From NCBI GenBank assembly GCA_028564925.1, contig CM053033.1, forward strand, positions 113,336,752-113,400,751: a DNA stretch of 64,000 nucleotides, written 5' to 3'. Below, piece after piece: positions 51,516 to 61,370 of the stretch (position 1 is the stretch's first letter; every line of letters starts with the position of its first letter). The stretch is from Lithobates sylvaticus. Taxonomy: Eukaryota > Chordata > Amphibia > Anura > Ranidae. The notes below the pieces were generated by a model. It worked only from the letters and a program-made list of their open reading frames with translations. It was not told the DNA's origin and made no database searches. Made by a program: the position numbers and the translations under genes.

Positions 51516-52166
51516 AGGGTCGTGGCCTCGCAGGAAGTGACGCGGTGCGTTCCAGAGTGCGCTCCAGCCGGCCGAGACAGGAAGTGTAAGGGGATTTTCT
51601 ACACGGCGGTCTTTTGGCACAGTTTCCGGCGGACGGAAACTGCACAGGCAGAGTGCAACTTTACTTATTTACAAAGTCATTTACTATTTGTATTTTGGTA
51701 CGCATATTTTACTTGGGGGGATATGGGACACTGAAATAAAAACCATTTTGTTCCAAACTGTACTACGCTATCCGCTGTATTCTGTTTCTTCTATGATGGA
51801 TATTATGGGAGAGGCACCACTCTGATGCATGCAGACGGAGGAAAAGCGGACGTATTTAAGAGGTTGCAGTATTCATTGGTCTTTTGATTGATGTGCCCAA
51901 ATCTTTCTTTGCTCTGGTGAGTGTATCCCCAAAAGGGGAGTTTTTTTACCAGCACGTGGTGATAGCAATTACTGCCGGGTGGAAGTCTCATCACTGTATC
52001 ACGGAAAGAATTGGTTAAACTGCACTACGTACAGACTGTATTCATGATTTCACGGATTGTTGATGAACTTTGCTCTTGAAGTTTTTTAGCGCTGCTGCGA
52101 TATTTAAAGAGACAGCGCCCTTATAAGGGAGTGTTGGGACTCATTTTAGGATATCGCCGTATCACC
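51495..52166 (-). repeat. right arm of the inverted repeat
   Basis: Runs from ccggaagtgacgaaacgcg to gatatcgccgtatcacc; the right arm has one extra A near 52144. Confidence 0.9.
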
Positions 52167-52448
52167 AGTAATAACAGTTTGTTTATTGTGAGACAAAATC
52201 AGATCAAGGAACACTAATTCCTTCTGGTTTATCTCATGTGTAAACGATAATCCCAGTGGATTATCATTACAGTAAGCTACAAAGGAGGAAAAGAGATCTA
52301 AACCACCACTCCAAATCAATACGACATTGTCAATATAATGACCATAGAAAACTATATATTGAGAAAAGGGGTTGTCAACCCATATTCTTAACTCCTCCCA
52401 ATACCCCATGGTCAAATTCGCATATACGGGGGCAAAATTAGCCCCCAT
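52146..52448 (-). pseudogene. Penelope-like element 2: reverse transcriptase core
   Basis: Minus frame MGANFAPVYANLTMGYWEEL, then YIDNVVLIWSGG and LVFLDLILSHNKQ. This is the palm with its catalytic motif (YIDD in active relatives) and the following FLD segment, typical of Penelope-like reverse transcriptases. Its downstream end is cut by the hairpin insertion. Broken. Confidence 0.7.
52167..52182 (+). repeat. 16-bp target site duplication, right copy
   Basis: agtaataacagtttgt, identical to 50603-50618. Confidence 0.8.
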
Positions 52449-52820
52449 GGCTGTACCTTTACGTTGGGGGTAAAATAAATCTAAAAACGTAAAATAATTA
52501 TGGCGTAAGCAGAAATCTATGCTGGAAAGCAGGGATACTTATTGATAAGGGGGTGAGCAGGGATAGAAAAGGGGATTATTACGGTACCAATATCATGAAA
52601 GCACTCATGGGTTAATGTAAAAACAGATATTTATTAATTATACACAAAAACAAAAAAATATATATATGTATAAGCAGTGATACTTGTCAGTGCGAAAAAA
52701 ACACACTTGACAAATATGTTACAAAACCCATATCACATACAAAATTTATATAACAGAAACAGCTAATAGAGCTATGGATAACATAAGTCAGTGGTACAGA
52801 TAAAGCTTTTAGTGATAGTT

Positions 52821-52854
52821 AACCGACATGTTTCGCCAACATTGGCTTCTTCAG
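52821..52854 (-). ncRNA. hammerhead-like motif
   Basis: Minus strand CTGAAGA (52848-52854), one extra A, stem II GCCAA-TG-TTGGC, GAAA (52831-52834), CATG, TC. Apart from the extra A before stem II all core elements are in place. Belongs to the terminal region of Penelope-like element 3. Confidence 0.45.
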
Positions 52855-53305
52855 GGCAGTGAGGATTATCTGTACCGTGATAAAATTGTCTAAAGCAGAT
52901 AGAAAAGGAATCATTAGTAACATAGTGGAATTCAAATATCATTGCCATACAGTGGCCACATGACGTTTTCAAAGGGCATGGTCCACCCCCATTGGGTTAG
53001 TGATGGAACCCAGCATGTTCCCAAAATACGTACCCCCTGAAAGGGAGGAGAGACCCCAAAAGGAACCCCAATCAAACAGTCAGAGCTTGGTCATCATGTC
53101 ATTGGCTGCAGGGGGCAAAAAGGGACCTGGAGAAATGGAAGAACAAATTATAGAATATACATGCATTTAGAGAGAAAAAAACTGGTCTCTCTAAATAAAT
53201 AACGGGCTAACATAGCCTCAATATAGCTTACCCAGAAAATAGAGAAAAATTAATATGCGAGGGCGTTGGATGCAAAAGGTACAATCAAGCAATTTGCATG
53301 TATGG

Positions 53306-53461
53306 CAGGGGTCTCAAACGGCGGCCCTCCAGCTGTTGCGAAACTACAAGTCCCATGAGGCATTGCAAGGCTGACAGTTACAAGCATGACTCCCACACAC
53401 AGAGGCATGATGGGACTTGTAGTTTCGCAACAGCTGGAGGGCCGCCAGTTTGAGACCCCTG
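53306..53461. mobile_element. hAT-like palindromic MITE, 156 bp
   Basis: Left CAGGGGTCTCAAACGGCGGC and right GCCGCCAGTTTGAGACCCC with ctccagctgttgcgaaacta / tagtttcgcaacagctggag further in: nearly the whole element is a palindrome. Flanks atgtatgg and ctgtatgg match at 7 of 8 positions, an 8-bp hAT-type duplication. Confidence 0.8.
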
Positions 53462-54849
53462 CTGTATGGAATAAAACATAAAATTACTACAGATAGACTA
53501 GGTAGGCTCAAGGCTGAAAAGGTACTAATCAATGGAGCAAAGGACTGGTAGAAAAAAGGTTGCTCACCTCACTAAGTAAGGACGTTGTTTAAAGCAGATA
53601 TTGTGTCAAGATTAGACACAAGGTGATTACTGAGAATGGATATCAAAATAGTTTATAGCCATTCGATCTGCAGGACAGAGCTTAAGCAGCGATCTATAAA
53701 AGATAATAGATGAAGACTGAGTTTTGAAGTTGAGAGAAAATTAATATAAAGTGTTCAAAGTATAAAGTATCCATTGACTGACCTGTAGCACGGAGAAGCC
53801 TGGTGTGCCGACGCCCCTGAGTCCATCACAAAGGGAGTGTAGACTAGCAGCTCTTAAATACCCCCCACACCTGATCGGCATAAAGGGAGCGGACAATTAC
53901 GCCACCCGCGCATGCGCGTTAAGATCGAGCGCGTCTGGCCTAAATTTTCCATACTGCCTGTGTAAGTGCGCGTGCAGCAGAGAATGGCGGCACGCACCGC
54001 AAAGAAGCACATTAAATCAGATAGGTCCCCAGTGGAGGAGGAGTGCACTGACGGCAAAAAAGATTGGAACAGATGCCTAAATGTGGTGTCAGAGTGGGAA
54101 TAGACAAGTGGGAATGCAGCCTAGGCGGGGGCTAAAAATGGGTTGGCATAATAGCATCAACCCTTGGGTGTCCATACAGCCAAAAATGACCCCCAGCTGA
54201 GACAGTAGTGGGTATAAAAGAATGGAAACCGGGGGGGGGGGGGGAACCAAACATACCTACACGGGGCACATATAATGGGTCACTGTATATCCCATATGGA
54301 CGGAAAAAAACATAAAATAAGCATCCAAGGGTCTGCGGGGGGCAAAATCCCGAATTACGGGATATGCCTGCAGCGGGCCAAGGATAATTATGAGCACGTC
54401 ATGTGCCCAAGGGCCAGCAAAGGGTATTAACAAATATATAGAACACACAAAGCAGAAAAAATTACACATATGCAATAAGAAAACACATCAGTCAGAAAGG
54501 AAAACAAGCTGAATCAGTATTGCAGAGTTGATTCATTGATTGTACAATATTAAAATAAAATACAGATAATTTAAGTAAACATTTGAATATATTACTAATT
54601 AGTGTACATACATAATAAATTTCACAAGACTCAAACTCCAGTGGCCCGAAGAACTCCGCCGCCATTCTAGCTAGACATGCGGGACAAGTCAGGGAAGGGT
54701 TTAAACTGACAAAATAAGTGAAAGGTCCAAAATGAAGTTGATAATAGAGTGATCAGTCCTGTCAAAGGAACAGACTATACAGACCAGTAGGATACCAACA
54801 GTTAACTAGTCATTGTTGGAAAACAGCGATGTCTAGTATTATTTCCAAA

Positions 54850-55440
54850 GTGTTTATAGAAAAGGTTTAAAGCTAATATGCTCATTAAGTCCTGGAAAAT
54901 GGATAGCATTCAAATTATGTATCTATTTGGTTTCTATCTGAAGAAGTTTTTCATCAATACCACCTCCTCTGACATGCATTGCAACATGTTCCAAGGCCGC
55001 AAAACGAATACAGTAGGGATCAAAGTCATGGGCAGCTCCAATGTGTCTGTTAATTGCCGTTGTTGTAATGCGTTTCAGCATGGGTTTGATATGATCGCGG
55101 ATGCGAACCTGAAAGGGTCGTTTAGTTTTCCCTACATAGAAAGCTCCACATCTACATGTAGCTAAATAAACAACCCCTATGGTTCTGCAATCAATACGGT
55201 CCGAAATACTGTATTCAGAACCATCGGGTAGATAAATTATTCTGGAGTTGGCCATAAATGGACAGATATCACAGTGTCCACATGGATAAGTACCTGGCTC
55301 ATGTTGGATAAGGGGTTTGTAGGGTGAATGGTGACTTGTAGTTAACCGATCTTTTAAAGAAGGTGAACGACGGTAAGTTATATCAGGATTTGTTCTTACA
55401 AATTTACTGATGGCTGAAGAGGCCAAAATTTATTTACCAC
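54850..55440 (-). pseudogene. Penelope-like element 3: linker and GIY-YIG nuclease
   Basis: Minus frame 54923-55426: SKFVRTNPDITYRRSPSLKD, CGHCDICPFM and GVVYLATCRCGAFYVGKT, then RPFQVRIRDHIK and INRHIGAAH. VVYL...FYVGKT is the GIY-YIG signature and the CxxC pairs are the linker of Penelope-like proteins. The end (IHNLNAIHFPGLNE) lies just beyond 54923. Broken. Confidence 0.75.
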
Positions 55441-55978
55441 TTCATGAACTTGGGCATGAAGAGATGAGTATTGGGTGATAAGCCTGACCAGTTGGAAGTC
55501 AGCAGTGTCTTTTTTTAGGAAAAATCTAACTTTGTCTATCCAGATTTATTTTTTTTTTAATTCTTTATTTGTGGTACAAAGAGGTATAAACATCAAACAG
55601 AAGGGAGTACATGAAACACAGTAATAGTTGTTTATGTTGAAAGTACATTTTGGCCATGCACATCAGGACAGGCTATCAATGTGGTATTAACATGCGTAGA
55701 AATTCTATAACCATGGTCTAGCCACCCCAACTCTAAATTAGTAGGAATTGGGGGAGGATGGCCACTGGGCTGTCCAACCCCGCCTTGAGTCGAGCGAAAA
55801 CTTTGGGTATAACGATACCTGGAAGGGGCGGTAAGCAACAGGGGATAGAAAAGGTAAACACTACCGGGGAGAGCAGGGGAGGGGGGCAAGAGAGAAGAGA
55901 AAAAAGGGGGGACCCCTTCCTCCAAACCCATCCTCGGAGTCCGTGTGTGTTAGTCCGGAGTGCCTAGGTACTAGACAC

Positions 55979-56788
55979 TCACATGGTCAGCCCTGCATAT
56001 TCCTCAGAGTAAAAGAATTCGAGCCAGAAGAACCACTTCTTCAGAAATTGTTCTCTGAGTCCTCTCTCTGTTGCCACAAGGTCCTCCATTCTGTGAATAT
56101 CAGCTACCCTCTTAAGCCATACTGCCACACTTGAAGGCTCCGTCCGCTTCCAGAACAGGGGGATGCAGCTTTTTGCAGCCATGATCAACAAGGGCAGGAT
56201 TGATTTCCTGTATGCCTTGTTTGGGATTACGTGGTGGTGTAGCAAGAAGAACTCGGGGGTTAGGGGTAGTACCCGGTCTGTGAACTTCTGCGTTATGCGG
56301 TGGACTTCGGTCCAGAAGGGCGTCAGGAGCCTGCAGGACCAGAAGATGTGGAGGAGAGATCCCACTTCCTCCCCACATCTCCAGCAAAGATCTGAGCTGT
56401 GGGGGAACATCCTGTGTAGTTTGGCCGGTGTGTAGTACCATTGTGTCAGAACTTTAAACCCTTGTTGGTTAGCACAAATCGATGTTTTATATGTGAAAAA
56501 GATTATCCTTTCTACCTGCCTGTCGGTTAGCTGCATTCCCAGATCCCGCTCCCATTTGGCTATGTAGGTGGGTCTGGTCCCCCCTGGGGGCGTGACAAGC
56601 AACTGATAAGTTAAAGAGACGGTGTGGCGCACTGGTTCCTGTTCTGAGCAGAGGAGCTCGAAGGCTGTCAGAGCTCTTGCGAAAAGCTCCGGAGGAGGCT
56701 GTGATAGGATAAAATGGGCAAGTTGGAGTTTTTGCCAAAAGGAGAGGTTGGCTAGGAGAGGATCGGCCATGATTTGTTCCCTCGACAT
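55979..56788 (-). pseudogene. L1-clade ORF2 C-terminal region
   Basis: Open frame of 269 codons starting SREQIMADPLLANLSFWQKL and containing the cysteine-histidine motif CWRCGEEVGSLLHIFWSC (C-x2-C-x8-H-x4-C) typical of L1 ORF2 C-termini. Ends with a stop at 55979; the 3' UTR follows to 55545. Same protein as the reverse transcriptase, now in a shifted frame. Confidence 0.8.
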
Positions 56789-56789
56789 C

Positions 56790-58211
56790 CATTCTCCCCT
56801 ACTGGTGAAGTGGCGGAGTTGGCATTGGCATTGTTCACTGATGGTGTAGGAGCGATCGGGTGTTCACGCAGTGCTTTTTGGCCCATTCGCCATGTTTCCC
56901 CTACGGTTGGGTGTGTTGTTACACTGTGTGGCTGGTTCCTCTGACACCAAGTTATGCCCTCCAAGTCCGCCCCGGAGAGAAGCCGTTCTATTTGAATCCA
57001 TTGTTTCAATGGGCCATGGCGACACCAATCGACAAATCTCGTCAGGTGGCACGCCGCGTGGTAGTAGGATACATCAGGTAGGGCCATACCCCCCAACGCC
57101 TTAGGGAGACGTAGAATTGACTGAGCAAGCCACGGAGGCTTCTGAGCCCAGATAAACCCAACCAGTGCTCGATTCGCTGCTCTAAGGAAAGCATTCGGGA
57201 TCCTAATCGGGAGGGCCTGAAGGTGGTACAAGAGTCTGGGCATGACGTTCATTTTAACTATACTGCACCTTCCAAACCAGGAGAACATTCCCGTCTGCCA
57301 CTTCTGTAGGTCCTTTTTGATGTCCAACAGCAGGGGGGGGGAGTTGAGGGAGAAGATGTCCTCTGTCTTACTGGGCAGGCGAATGCCTATATATTTGATG
57401 TGGGAGCTTGCCCATTTAAAGGGGAAGTCTGAGCGCAGCAGGTTATGCAAGGATGCCGACATGGAGATATTTAGGGCCTCTGACTTCTGAAAATTGATCT
57501 TAAAAAAGGACAACATTCCGTATTTCTGTAATTCTGCCAGCAGGTTAGGTATGGAGACCAAGGGATTGGAAATAAAAAAAAGCAGGTTGTCCGTGAAAGC
57601 TGCTATCTTAGGAGCCAGGGAGTCTCCGAGTTGGAGTCCTGAGATATTAGGATTCCCTCTCACCGTACGTAGGAAGGGTTCCAGGGATAGGATAAATATC
57701 AGGGGGGAGAGAGGGCAGCCTTGTCTTGTCCCATTAGTTATGTCAAAGGGGGGGGAGAGCTGACCGTTTACTTTTACTTGGGCTGAGGGCTTGGAATAAA
57801 TGGCTTGTATCCAGTTCATCATTCGCTGACCTGATCCTATGTGGCGTAGGGTTTCTGTCAGGAAGGGCCAGTGTACCCTGTCGAATGCCTTTTCGGCATC
57901 GGTCGACAGAAGTAGTAACGGGGTTTTCTGTGTCTTGGCCGCATGGATAAGGTTAATAGCTTTTGTGGTATTGTCCCTCGCCTCTCTTGAGGGCACAAAA
58001 CCAACCTGGTCTGAGTGGATGAGAGAGGGAATCCATTCTGCTAACCTCATCGATAGAACTTTTGTAAAGATCTTTAGGTCCACGTTGAGAAGGGATATTG
58101 GCCTATAATTTTGGCACAGTAGGGGGTCTTTGTCTTCCTTGGGTATGACAAAGATGAAGGCTCGTAACGCATCTTTTGGCGGGATCGCCTGTTCTGTCTC
58201 AAGGACATTCA
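56790..58211 (-). pseudogene. L1-clade reverse transcriptase
   Basis: Continuous frame from about 58211. RAFIFVIPKEDKDPLLCQNY and RPISLLN are the fingers; STDAEKAFDRVHW is motif A with the first catalytic Asp; GTRQGCPLSPLIFILSLEPF is motif B. Motif C reads AFTDNLLFF where FADD is expected, so the second Asp pair is damaged (A to T and D to N) and the enzyme should be dead. The thumb follows (KYIGIRLPS, WFGRCSIVKMNVMPRLLYH). Around 56785 the frame shifts by one into the C-terminal part. Confidence 0.85.
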
Positions 58212-58212
58212 G

Positions 58213-61200
58213 CTAAACCATTCTTATCCCATAAACATGATACCATATTTCTTCGATCGCAGTTTATTGGAACAAGCTAGGTGAAACTACAAATAACAAG
58301 AATAAACCTTGATAAGTACAATATCCCATAAATTTAGCATACATTTCAAAGACAAATATATACAGTACAATATGAGACAGTAAAAACTTACTTTTTTAAG
58401 TTCAATAAGGGATTGATGGTAAGAGATTGAAACAAGACCTCTTGCAGTCTGAAAAGCATGATGAATGTGTCTCTTCCTGTGAGACTTTACCCAGAATACT
58501 TTGCTTTCCAAGTACTTCCTAGGTTATAAACTTTATTAATAAAATATACACACAGAAGCAATACCAAAAAAGGACGCTAGATGGCGCCTAAGCTCTGCAA
58601 ATGATTCCTATAAAAGGTAACAACATTAAATGTCATTTACAACAACACAAATGCAGATAATCAGAATATATCCATCTGATGGGCAGAACACTCCCCGCCT
58701 GACGTCAAGTGACGTCACTAACAGAGTCCTCCGTAGAAAGTAACAGAACAAGTTCGGTCACTGGTCTCAAGAACACTTTGGCCTCATTCTGTTGAAAGGT
58801 CTTGACCTCGACCTTACGGACAAGATTATCTTTGCTTGGCAGTACTTTGGTGACTAGACCTAAAGGCCACATGTTCCTTAGTGTCTGGCAATCTCTCATG
58901 AGCACAACATCACCAAGTTTAAGGTTAGGTTTTTCTGAGTGCCACTTCCTCCTTAGTTGAAGAGTAGATGTGTATTGCTCCCTCCACCGACTCCAGAAGG
59001 TATTGGCAAGAGTTTGAACTTGTCTCCATTGACGTTTGTAAAGGTCCTTCTCACAAAACTCTCCAGCTGGAGTACCTACAAGACCAGTCTTTTGCGTGAG
59101 CAACATGGTAGGTGTGAGAACCATTGGATCTTCAGAGTCACTTGAAATTGAAGTTAAGGGTCTGGCGTTAATGATGGCTGTAACCTCTGCCATGAATGTC
59201 ACTAAACACTCGTGAGTAAGCCTTGCAGTTCCTACTTGTAGGAAGATAGAGTCAAGAATTCTGCGGGCTATGCCTATCATCCTCTCCCACACACCTCCCA
59301 TGTGAGAAGAGTGAGGTGGATTGAAGATCCACGTGCAGTCTTGCTTACTCAAATACCTTTTTACACTGGGGATGTCCAAGTTGGAAGGAATTTGCAGTTC
59401 TTTTACTGCTCCTACAAAGTTAGATCCTCTGTCAGAGCGAATGAGTTTCACTGGGCCTCGGATTGCAATGAAACGTCTAAGAGAATTAATGAAACTTGAA
59501 GTGTCCATTGACTCAATCACTTCAATGTGAACAGCTCGTATGGACATGCAAACGAATATGACTGCCCAGCGTTTACTGTTTGAGTGTCCCCCTTTTGTGT
59601 ACCGGGTGGCAACAGACCAGGGTCCAAAGACATCAAGTCCAACATTAGTGAAAGGTGGATCCATGCTAAGCCTGTCAGAAGGTAGATTGGCCATCTTTTG
59701 CGTCTGTAACATTCCCCGAAGCTTTCGACAGATAACGCACTTGAAGAGGAACTTACTCACACATCTTTTGGCTCCGACTATCCAAAGTCCAGCAGCTCTT
59801 AGAGCTCCTTCAGTAAACAGTCGGCCCTGGTGTTTAGTTTGGTCATGGTAGTGTTGAATGAGTAAATAGGCAATATGATGGTGACCAGGGATCACTAAAG
59901 GATGTTTCTCTAAGAACTCTAACTTGCCTTCTTTTAAACGGCCTCCTACTCTCAACATGCCATTTTCATCAAGGATTGGATCAAGTTTCTTTAAAACACT
60001 GTCTTTAGGAACAGGTTTGTGATTGACAATACAATCGATCTCTTTGGCAAAGACTTCTCTCTGTACAACAGATATTAACCAGTTTTTAGACTGTTCTAGG
60101 TCAGTTGCTGAGTAGACTTTCCTACAGTGGTGCCAACTCCTGCAACCGTCATGAGTTGGTGGTTGTTTTTTGTAAGACTGAGCTATGTGGATTAAGCAAG
60201 TGATAGCTCTAACTAGTGACCTCCAGGTAGAGAACCTGCTGAAACTGTGGGTTTTAAACTGGTTGAGAGATGTTGTTGTGACTGCAGTAGAAACCTGAGG
60301 GCGGATTTCCTGATCCTTTTCTGCATCTATCAAGTCAAATGTGGTGAGATCATCATTGTTACAGTCAGGACTGCGTAGAAAGGTGGGACCTGTGAACCAC
60401 GAAGTACTGTCAAGGCGACTGGCCGCTACAGATCTGGTCGCTAGGTCTGCGGGATTATAGTCTGTAGGCACAAAATGCCATTGCTCTGGGCGGGTGGATC
60501 TCCTTATTCTCAACACTCTGTTATTGACATAGACATAGAAACGCCTAGTTTCATTATGGATGTAACCCAGAACTACTTTACTGTCTGTGTAGAACTCAGC
60601 TTCCTGGATTTCTAAGTTTGTCTCTGTTGCTATTAGTTCAGCTAGCTCTGTAGCCAATACTGCAGCACAAAGTTCCAGCCTGGGTATGGTGTGTTCAGGC
60701 AGTGGTGCAAGTTTTGCTTTTCCCATTACAAACCCTATGTGGCTTTGTCCTTTAGTGTCTATGGTTTTCAGGTAAGCTACAGCAGCAATTGCTTTAACAG
60801 AAGCATCCGCAAACACACAAAGTCTTTGCATCTGAACATCTGCAGATGACAGAGGTGCATATGGGCGTGGAATTTTAAGATTGGATAGCGCTGTTAGTGA
60901 GTCCTTCCACTCTAGCCATAGGTTCTTCCTGTCGGTGGGGAGAGGGTGGTCCCAATCTAGCGACTCACAGGTTAAGTCTCTGAGTAGTGCCTTACCCTGG
61001 ATGGTGACAGGTGCTGCAAAGCCTAAAGGATCGTATAGGCTGTTTATGGTAGACAGGACGCCTCTACGGGTAAAGGGTTTTTCCTCTGTGTTTACTTGGA
61101 AAGTGAAGGTGTCAGATCTTAAGTCCCAAAGCAAACCAAGGCTGCGTTGCATGGGAAGTGAGTCTGTGCCTAGATCTAAGTCCTTTAACTCGTTGGAATG

Positions 61201-61366
61201 GTCTTGGACAGGAAAGGCTTCTAAAACTTCTCTACTGTTGGAAGCAATCTTGTGGAGCCTTAAGTTGGAACACGCAAGCATTGCCTGAGTTCTTTTGAGG
61301 AGACTGATTGCGGCTTCATTTGTGGGTAGTGATTTCAAGCAATCGTCTACATAGAAATCCTTGTCC
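58213..61366 (-). mobile_element. BEL/Pao LTR retrotransposon fossil, pol to 3' LTR
   Basis: Minus strand. The pol open frame (58705-about 61370) ends just before a purine-rich tract (ggcggggag) and a TGTTCTGCCC start of an LTR-like segment that runs left to about 58213, where the LINE begins. The 5' half of the element (gag, protease, most of the reverse transcriptase) is not in this copy. Looks young; partial. Confidence 0.75.
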
Positions 61367-61370
61367 ATGG
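58705..61370 (-). pseudogene. BEL/Pao pol fossil, copy 1
   Basis: Long open frame. In order from the N-terminus: YVDDCLKSLP (reverse transcriptase catalytic motif), the BEL/Pao RNase H region (CVFADASVKAIAAVAYLK, IPRLELCAAVLATELAE, FYTDSKVVLGYIH), an integrase zinc finger (HH...H, CVICRK), the integrase core (DVFGPWSV, KLIRSDRGSNFVG, HMGGVWERMIG) and the C-terminal DUF5641-type domain (WPLGLVTKVLPSKDNLVRKV). This order defines BEL/Pao pol. Partial and part of a tandem duplication; recent. Confidence 0.85.

Larger units (their letters stand above)
50619..52166. mobile_element. 1548-bp insertion forming a giant near-perfect hairpin
   Basis: A 196-bp single-copy lead (50619-50814) is followed by arms 50815-51485 and 51495-52166, which are reverse complements with only about two differences seen (one base, one indel near the outer ends), around a 9-bp centre. 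Bounded by 16-bp target duplications. The centre is a hammerhead-like segment (gtgacgaaacgcgtcagg), pointing to a Penelope-like terminal-repeat origin. No real gene; open frames appear in mirrored pairs because of the symmetry. Confidence 0.8.
48320..52545 (-). mobile_element. Penelope-like element 2, split by a hairpin insertion
   Basis: Minus-strand order is reverse transcriptase (52146-52448), thumb and cysteine-rich linker (about 49990-50467), GIY-YIG nuclease end (49670-49900) and a terminal region to about 48320. The insertion at 50619-52166 interrupts it between reverse transcriptase and linker. Broken; borders are approximate. Confidence 0.6.
52546..55544 (-). mobile_element. Penelope-like element 3
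   Basis: Minus strand: linker and GIY-YIG nuclease at about 54850-55440, then an AT-rich terminal region with a hammerhead-like motif at 52821-52854, ending near 52546. The upstream reverse transcriptase is not in view because the LINE at 55545 abuts it. A MITE lies inside at 53306-53461. Broken. Confidence 0.6.
55545..58212 (-). mobile_element. L1-clade LINE, ORF2 3' half with poly(A) end
   Basis: Minus strand. The 3' end is an AATAAAG-like signal and A-run (55545-55575 on the plus strand as T's). ORF2 begins at the edge near 58212, already inside the reverse transcriptase, where BEL/Pao sequence starts. No 5' UTR or ORF1 is present in the window. Confidence 0.75.

Noticed and set aside
51246-51734. 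Open frames of 77-124 codons repeated on both strands
   Set aside because: Mirror images created by the inverted repeat; no recognisable protein and no conserved start context.
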